A DNA stretch of 64,000 bases, from the NCBI GenBank assembly GCA_028291945.1, contig JAQGNH010000141.1, forward strand, positions 22,331 to 86,330, written 5' to 3'. Below, in pieces: positions 62,134 through 64,000 of this stretch. The notes beneath the pieces were generated by a model. That model saw only the letters and a program-made list of their open reading frames with translations, searched no databases and had not been told where the DNA came from. The stretch comes from Betaproteobacteria bacterium (GTDB lineage: Bacteria; Pseudomonadota; Gammaproteobacteria; Burkholderiales; SG8-41). Within the stretch, counting starts at the first letter, position 1. The number at the start of each line of letters is the position of its first letter. A program made the translations under genes and the position numbers.

Positions 62134-63231
62134 GTGAAACGAAATGATCAGGTTTTTCAGCTCTCACTCACCGAAATCGCCTTCATTCTCGTATTTCTTC
62201 TCCTCCTCTTGCTGGGTTGGATGGTCTTCCAGACCGAGCGAGACCGGAACAACCTGTTGGAGCAGGTTAAGAAAGGTGCAGATGCGAGCGCAGTCGTCGC
62301 GGCGGCGCAGCGTGCGAAAGAGGACCTTGAGCGCCTCGCGCGCGAAAGCGGGGCCGTGGATCAGTCAGGCGTGATATCTCAGTTGGTCGATCGTGAAAAG
62401 CTCAGGGCCGATGAGGCAACCGTGCGCGCGCGTATCCATGAGCTCGACAAGACTGTATCTACGCTGACCGAAGTGAAGAAGACCATCGACGACCACAAAG
62501 CGAGCGGACAAGCCGGAGCAGATTCTGTAAGCCGAGACATCGTCACCGGATTGGCACTGACCGCGGCTGTACAGCGCAGCATGGCGGACGTGCCTCCGCA
62601 TGAGGGAGCGGCGCGAGGACGGCCACAGGACTCACCGTCGCGGGAGCAACTGCTGACCGAAGCGAAATCCGCACTCGCGCTCAAAGCCGCTATCGAGCGC
62701 CAGCTCGCATCACGCCTCGGCCGCAGACTGCAGATCGGCACGGAGACGCAATTAGCTGAGGAACTCGTGACTGCAGCTGGCAAAAGCGTCGGCGATGATC
62801 GCCGGCACCCAATGAAATCGGCCGAGAGTGAGGCGAAGGATCTGCGCGGGCAGGTGGCGTTCCTGAAGGCATCACTCGGCTCCAAAGGCGGTAGAGACTA
62901 TCCGCCGTGCTGGGCTGAAGAAAGTAGCGGCAGGCTTCAATACCTCTTTACGATCGATATCCGGCATGATGGTTTGCTGATTCGCGAGGCATGGCCCCAA
63001 ACGCGCGACGCCGACGCGAAGCTACTGCCGGGCGTTGATAAACTGCTCGTCCGTTCGGCTATCAGTGTTGCTGAGTTCAACATAGCCATGTCGGGGATCG
63101 ACCGCGCGAGCAAGACAAAGAACTGCCGCCATTACGTCCTGCTGCGCAACCACGTGAAGGATCTCGCAGTGTTCAATACCTACCGGTACGCTATCGAGAA
63201 CTACTTTTACAAACTCGAGATCCGCTCGTAG
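62134..63231 (+). CDS. MotB/TolR/ExbD-like single-pass protein with unknown C-terminal domain
   Basis: The protein has 365 aa from a GTG at 62134 (GGAGAG upstream). A short N-terminus is followed by one helix, SLTEIAFILVFLLLLLLGWM, with Glu14 at its start where MotB/TolR/ExbD have the proton-carrying Asp. A coiled coil covers about 35-135. The C-terminal domain (about 245-365) begins PPCWAEESSG and is not the OmpA domain of MotB. It ends with an aromatic-rich helix. It most likely pairs with the 60802 product. Confidence 0.75.
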   Translation: MKRNDQVFQLSLTEIAFILVFLLLLLLGWMVFQTERDRNNLLEQVKKGADASAVVAAAQRAKEDLERLARESGAVDQSGVISQLVDREKLRADEATVRARIHELDKTVSTLTEVKKTIDDHKASGQAGADSVSRDIVTGLALTAAVQRSMADVPPHEGAARGRPQDSPSREQLLTEAKSALALKAAIERQLASRLGRRLQIGTETQLAEELVTAAGKSVGDDRRHPMKSAESEAKDLRGQVAFLKASLGSKGGRDYPPCWAEESSGRLQYLFTIDIRHDGLLIREAWPQTRDADAKLLPGVDKLLVRSAISVAEFNIAMSGIDRASKTKNCRHYVLLRNHVKDLAVFNTYRYAIENYFYKLEIRS

Positions 63232-63258
63232 TATCCGCTGAGTCTGGGAGCCTTTCGC

Positions 63259-63289
63259 TTGAAGAGCTTGCAAGCCCGTCATGTACAAT
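63259..63289 (+). promoter_or_regulatory. Possible promoter of the tRNA-Arg
   Basis: TTGAAG (63259-63264) and TACAAT (63284-63289) with 19 bp between lie 10 bp before the tRNA 5' end, the usual distance for a tRNA promoter. Confidence 0.4.
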
Positions 63290-63299
63290 ACAGCCCCAC

Positions 63300-63346
63300 G
63301 CCCCGGTAGCTCAGTGGATAGAGCAACCCCCTCCTAAGGGGTAGGT
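63300..63346 (+). tRNA. tRNA-Arg(CCT), 5' part only
   Basis: The acceptor 5' strand GCCCCGG, the D-arm (GCTC-AGTGGATA-GAGC) and the anticodon arm ACCCC-CTCCTAA-GGGGT with anticodon CCT are intact. After the variable loop the sequence changes: AGGTTCG is present, but the T-stem and the acceptor 3' strand CCGGGGC are missing. An integrase gene follows within 110 bp. The gene looks cut by integration and not restored. Confidence 0.75.
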
Positions 63347-63456
63347 AAAAGGTTCGTTCAGTCTTGCAAAGGTGAGTTGGCTCAATGATTTAAACAGCCA
63401 GCCACGCGCCAGAACAGCGCTCCGCCACATTTTTGCCACACTACGGAGGCAAAACA

Positions 63457-64000
63457 GTGGCAACAATCCGGCATCGCACAGGGCGTTGGCGAGTTCAAAT
63501 TCGCCGCGGCGGTTTCCCGCACCAGTTCAAATCCTTTAAGACAAAACCCGAGGCTTTGGCGTGGGCTCGGCAAATCGAGTCCGAAGTCGACCGTGGCGTG
63601 TTCGTGTCTCGCTCGGAAGCGGAGCGGACCACGGTCGGCGAGCTACTTGACCGATACCTTCGGGAAGTCACACCCGGGAAAGCATCGGCAAACCGCGAGG
63701 CACTGCGCATAGCGCTTCTTAAGCGGGAATTCGCCTATGTTGCCCAACTTACATCGCGCCAAATCGCGGCGTTTCGCGACGGCCGGTTAGCACGAGGCCT
63801 GGCAGATGCCACTGTCGTTAAAAGCGCTGAACACCCTGGCCCACGTCATAGAAACGGCGCGACGGGAATGGGGCATCTTTCTGTTTGAAAATCCATCAAG
63901 GCTGGTTAAAAGACCTAAAACCAACCCGGGGCGCAACCGACGACTGCTGACCGGGGAGTTCGAAAAGCTTATAGAAGCGTGCCAAACGAGTCGGGCCCCT
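63457..64000 (+). pseudogene. Phage-type tyrosine integrase, frameshifted, 3' end outside the window
   Basis: The GTG at 63457 follows GGAGG. RHRTGRWRVQIRRGGFPHQF is the arm-binding domain and TVGELLDRYLREVTPGK the start of the core-binding SAM-like domain. At an AAAA run (63820-63823) the reading must shift by one base: before it the frame ends in DATVVK, after it the next frame gives ALNTLAHVIETARREWG and RRLLTGEFEKLIEAC, which are the normal continuation. One extra A would explain this. The catalytic domain lies beyond the edge. Confidence 0.82.

Overview
The window is GC-rich chromosomal DNA of a bacterium that looks like a betaproteobacterium of the Burkholderiales type. Supporting this are the large expansion of Bug/TctC-type periplasmic binding proteins, the family III CoA-transferases and MmgE/PrpD proteins mixed with them, an MlaA lipoprotein, SirB1 and DUF6352-like genes, and the strong G/C third-position bias. 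The species cannot be named from sequence alone.

Positions 1-10140 are mostly minus strand: a PrpD-family protein, a Bug protein, a divergent NRAMP metal transporter, then a run (10139 down to 3312) of a MaoC-like dehydratase, an SDR protein and three family III CoA-transferase genes, one of which is a two-domain fusion. A 22-bp perfect palindrome (10214-10235) separates this run from a long plus-strand run that starts with a two-subunit acyl-CoA ligase of the SucCD type. The run continues with Bug proteins, an alpha/beta hydrolase and a GntR/FCD regulator. Together they look like uptake, CoA activation and degradation of organic acids.

The most notable part is 16982-22625. Two genes read through an in-frame TGA and encode UGSC-type selenoproteins. 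One (16982-18715) is a fusion of the UGSC domain with a partner domain of unknown function. The other (21037-21573) is a stand-alone UGSC protein whose stop overlaps the start of a separate gene for the same partner domain (21570-22625). A bacterial SECIS-like hairpin follows each TGA at nearly the same distance. Bug-protein genes surround both loci.

Positions 22700-45200 hold further accessory catabolism: SDR, Bug proteins, another CoA-transferase, a Gdx/SugE exporter, isopropylmalate-dehydrogenase-like enzymes, and a LeuC/LeuD/isocitrate-lyase-like/PrpD set resembling a methylcitrate-type branch. A second PrpD, a PdxA-like dehydrogenase, a haloacetate-dehalogenase-like hydrolase and an SMP-30 lactonase follow. 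Several intergenic gaps hold inverted pairs of heptad or octad repeats.

Positions 45249-50378 hold parts of an aryl-polyene/xanthomonadin-like set (two hotdog dehydratases, polysaccharide deacetylase, chorismatase of XanB2 type, methyltransferase). No ketosynthase or carrier protein is in view. Positions 50409-57976 look like ordinary core or housekeeping genes (aldehyde dehydrogenase, MlaA, transporter, SirB1). Positions 58557-63231 form a tight four-gene operon of unrecognised membrane proteins with MotA/TolQ-like and MotB/TolR-like features and a von Willebrand A-like member. It stands beside a truncated tRNA-Arg and a frameshifted phage-type integrase, which is where defence or island genes are often found.
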